DNA of 5,688 bases from DATBMY01 sp036554605 (GTDB lineage: Bacteria > Acidobacteriota > Blastocatellia > UBA7656). Positions within the stretch are counted from its first letter, which is position 1; each line of letters starts with the position of its first letter. Below the pieces are notes generated by a model that was not told the DNA's origin, made no database searches, and saw nothing but the letters and a program-made list of their open reading frames with translations. The position numbers were made by a program, and so were the translations under genes. The stretch spans positions 1 to 5,688 of the forward strand of contig DATBMY010000103.1 in NCBI GenBank assembly GCA_036554605.1. Direction: 5' to 3'. Positions 3,966-5,688 of the stretch are shown in pieces.

Positions 3966-5688
3966 ATGACCCCTTTCCAAAGACTGACAGGTTATTTTGC
4001 ACGCTACCGGCGCGTGATCGCATTTGGCGTCGCCTGCGTCTTTATGACGAACGTCTTCAAGCTGGTCACCCCGGATTTCGTGCGCCGGGCGACCGACACG
4101 CTCGCGGCGGGCGGCGACAGCGCGGACCTCGTATGGTATAGCGGCATGATAGTGCTCTCGGCGGTTGCGCAGGGGGTCTTTCTGTTCACGCAGCGGCGGC
4201 TGCTTATAAACATGTCGCGCGACATTGAATATGATCTGAGAAACGATTTTTACTCCCACCTTCAAAAGCTGCCCTTTGAGTTTTATCAAACGCACCGCAC
4301 GGGCGATTTGATGGCCCGCGCGACGAACGACCTCTCGGCGGTGCGCATGATTGTCGGCCCGGCGCTGATGTATTCGATGAACACGGTCTTCGCCATGGCG
4401 CTCATCGCTCCGACCATGGCTTCGATCAACTGGCGTTTGACCCTGCTCGCCTTCTTGTCGATGCCGCTCGTGGCAACCGCGACGCATTATTTTTCCAAGC
4501 GCATACACGACCGCTTTGAGCAGGTGCAGGAATATTTCGGGACTGTCTCAAATCGCGCGCAGGAATCGCTTGCCGGCGTGCGCGTTATACGCGCCTACAC
4601 CCAGGAGCAGGCCGAAATGGAGAGCTTCCGCGGCGTCAATCGCGAGTTCGTCAGCCGGAATCTGAACCTCATCAGGCTATCGAGCATATTTCATCCCATA
4701 CTCCAGTTCTTCATCGGGCTCGGCTTTATAGCGGTCCTTTGGTACGGCGGAAATCTCGTTATAAGAGAGAACCAGACGCCCGGCGCGGGCATCAGCATAG
4801 GCCAGTTCGTACAGTTCACGCTTTATCTGGGCTACCTCGTATGGCCGATGATCGCGCTCGGATGGGTCATAAACATATTCCAGCGCGGCATGGCCTCGAT
4901 GGGTCGCATGAACCAGATTATGACGATCGAGCCCGCCATCAAAGATAGCGACGCGAGAGATGATGTAACCGATATTAGAGGCGAGATAGAGTTTCGCAAT
5001 TTGACGTTCAATTATTCGGGCACGATTGAGCCGGCGCTTAAAGACGTAAACCTGCGAATCGAGCCGGGGCAGACGGTCGCTTTCGTCGGAGCGGTCGGCT
5101 CGGGCAAGTCGACGCTTATGAATCTTGTTCCGCGCCTCCTCGATGCCGGGCCGGGGCAGGTGCTGATCGACGGCCGTCCCATACGCGAGATACCGCTCAA
5201 GCTGCTTCGCTCTTCGATAGGGTACGTGCCGCAAGAGACATTTCTTTTCAGCGAGACAATCGCCGGGAACATCGCCTTCGGAGTCGATTCGGCCTCGACC
5301 GGCGAGATCGAGCGCGCGGCTACGGAGGCCGGCATAGCCGACGACATAAGAGAGTTTCCGAACGGGTTCAAGACGCTTGTGGGCGAGCGCGGCATAACGC
5401 TTTCCGGCGGCCAGAAACAGCGGACGGCGATTGCCCGCGCGCTGATACGCAGGCCGCGGATTCTTATACTCGATGACGCGCTCTCTTCGGTCGACACCTA
5501 TACGGAGGAAAGGATACTCCAGCACCTCCGGGAGATCATGCGCGGGCGCACGAGCCTCATAGTCTCGCACCGCGTCTCGACCGTTAAAGATGCCGACTTG
5601 ATAGTCGTGCTCGAAGGAGGCCGCATAGCCGAGCGCGGCACGCACGAACAGCTCATAGCGCGCGGCGGCATCTACGCCGAGCTTTACG
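3966..5688 (+). CDS. ABC exporter half-transporter, MdlA/BmrC type with degenerate Walker B (partial, 3' end outside window)
   Basis: The first 574 residues of a fused membrane plus ATPase half-transporter are present; related proteins are about 580-600 residues, so only the tail is missing. The membrane domain (about 1-315) has hydrophobic segments near 18-40, 60-80, 140-173 (two), 242-265 and 281-306. The ATPase domain has Walker A GAVGSGKST (375-383), a Q-loop YVPQE (420-424), signature LSGGQ (479-483), Walker B ILILDD (499-504), D-loop SSVD (507-510) and H-loop His535. The residue after the Walker B Asp503 is Asp504 instead of the catalytic Glu. This is the pattern of E. coli MdlA and Bacillus BmrC/YheI, which pair with a partner carrying the intact site. 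Its role is export of lipid or hydrophobic compounds across the inner membrane; the substrate cannot be told. ATG 3966 is the only ATG after the upstream in-frame stop (3930-3932), but it has no clear Shine-Dalgarno site; TTG at 3957 is a weaker option. Confidence 0.93.
   Translation, partial: MTPFQRLTGYFARYRRVIAFGVACVFMTNVFKLVTPDFVRRATDTLAAGGDSADLVWYSGMIVLSAVAQGVFLFTQRRLLINMSRDIEYDLRNDFYSHLQKLPFEFYQTHRTGDLMARATNDLSAVRMIVGPALMYSMNTVFAMALIAPTMASINWRLTLLAFLSMPLVATATHYFSKRIHDRFEQVQEYFGTVSNRAQESLAGVRVIRAYTQEQAEMESFRGVNREFVSRNLNLIRLSSIFHPILQFFIGLGFIAVLWYGGNLVIRENQTPGAGISIGQFVQFTLYLGYLVWPMIALGWVINIFQRGMASMGRMNQIMTIEPAIKDSDARDDVTDIRGEIEFRNLTFNYSGTIEPALKDVNLRIEPGQTVAFVGAVGSGKSTLMNLVPRLLDAGPGQVLIDGRPIREIPLKLLRSSIGYVPQETFLFSETIAGNIAFGVDSASTGEIERAATEAGIADDIREFPNGFKTLVGERGITLSGGQKQRTAIARALIRRPRILILDDALSSVDTYTEERILQHLREIMRGRTSLIVSHRVSTVKDADLIVVLEGGRIAERGTHEQLIARGGIYAELY

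Noticed and set aside
3903..4508. A 201-codon minus-strand frame across the transporter start
   Set aside because: It is antisense to the transmembrane domain of the exporter, is rich in Arg and His as expected of antisense GC-rich frames, and has no ribosome site that I can see.
4677..5645. A 322-codon open frame on the minus strand opposite the ABC ATPase domain
   Set aside because: The plus strand carries unmistakable Walker A, LSGGQ, Walker B and H-loop motifs. The antisense frame shows no recognisable domain and is open because of GC-rich codon structure.

Overview
The window looks like a chromosomal stretch from a moderately GC-rich, Gram-negative-type bacterium. The evidence is a periplasmic diheme amine dehydrogenase, Sec signal peptides and an MdlA-like ABC half-transporter. 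Isoleucine is often encoded by ATA despite the GC richness. An Acidobacteriota-like source is possible, but this is a guess from overall character, not from a marker gene.

Layout: bases 1-2359 (minus strand) hold two translationally coupled genes of the quinohemoprotein amine dehydrogenase (QHNDH) system. The upstream gene is the diheme alpha subunit (peaA/qhpA, 620-2359). The downstream gene is the radical SAM maturase (peaB/qhpD, 1-623), cut by the left edge but with its start present. They overlap by ATGA, and the maturase has a GGAGG ribosome site inside the end of peaA. A plausible sigma-70-type promoter lies about 65-93 bases upstream of peaA. In this pathway the alpha subunit takes electrons from a small gamma subunit. 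The gamma subunit carries a cysteine tryptophylquinone cofactor and thioether cross-links installed by the radical SAM enzyme. The gamma and beta genes are not in the window and would be expected beyond the left edge.

Bases 2360-2573 are intergenic and hold the peaA promoter candidate and a strong hairpin that probably terminates the next gene. Bases 2574-3695 (minus) encode a secreted, extremely Gln/Arg-rich protein. It has internal tandem repeats, a Tyr/Gly/Asp-rich C-terminal half with a duplicated EGFRxG motif, and a short hydrophobic tail. I do not recognise its function, and it is the least explained gene here.

Bases 3696-3965 are a divergent intergenic region with a perfect 5-3-5 palindrome and a candidate plus-strand promoter. 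Bases 3966-5688 (plus) encode a nearly complete ABC exporter half-transporter cut by the right edge. Its Walker B motif ends in Asp-Asp rather than Asp-Glu, the pattern of the MdlA/BmrC (YheI) members of heterodimeric exporters, so a partner half-transporter probably follows.

I found no RNA genes, insertion sequences, CRISPR arrays or phage genes. The best candidates for something poorly described are the Gln/Arg-rich secreted protein and the palindrome between it and the transporter.
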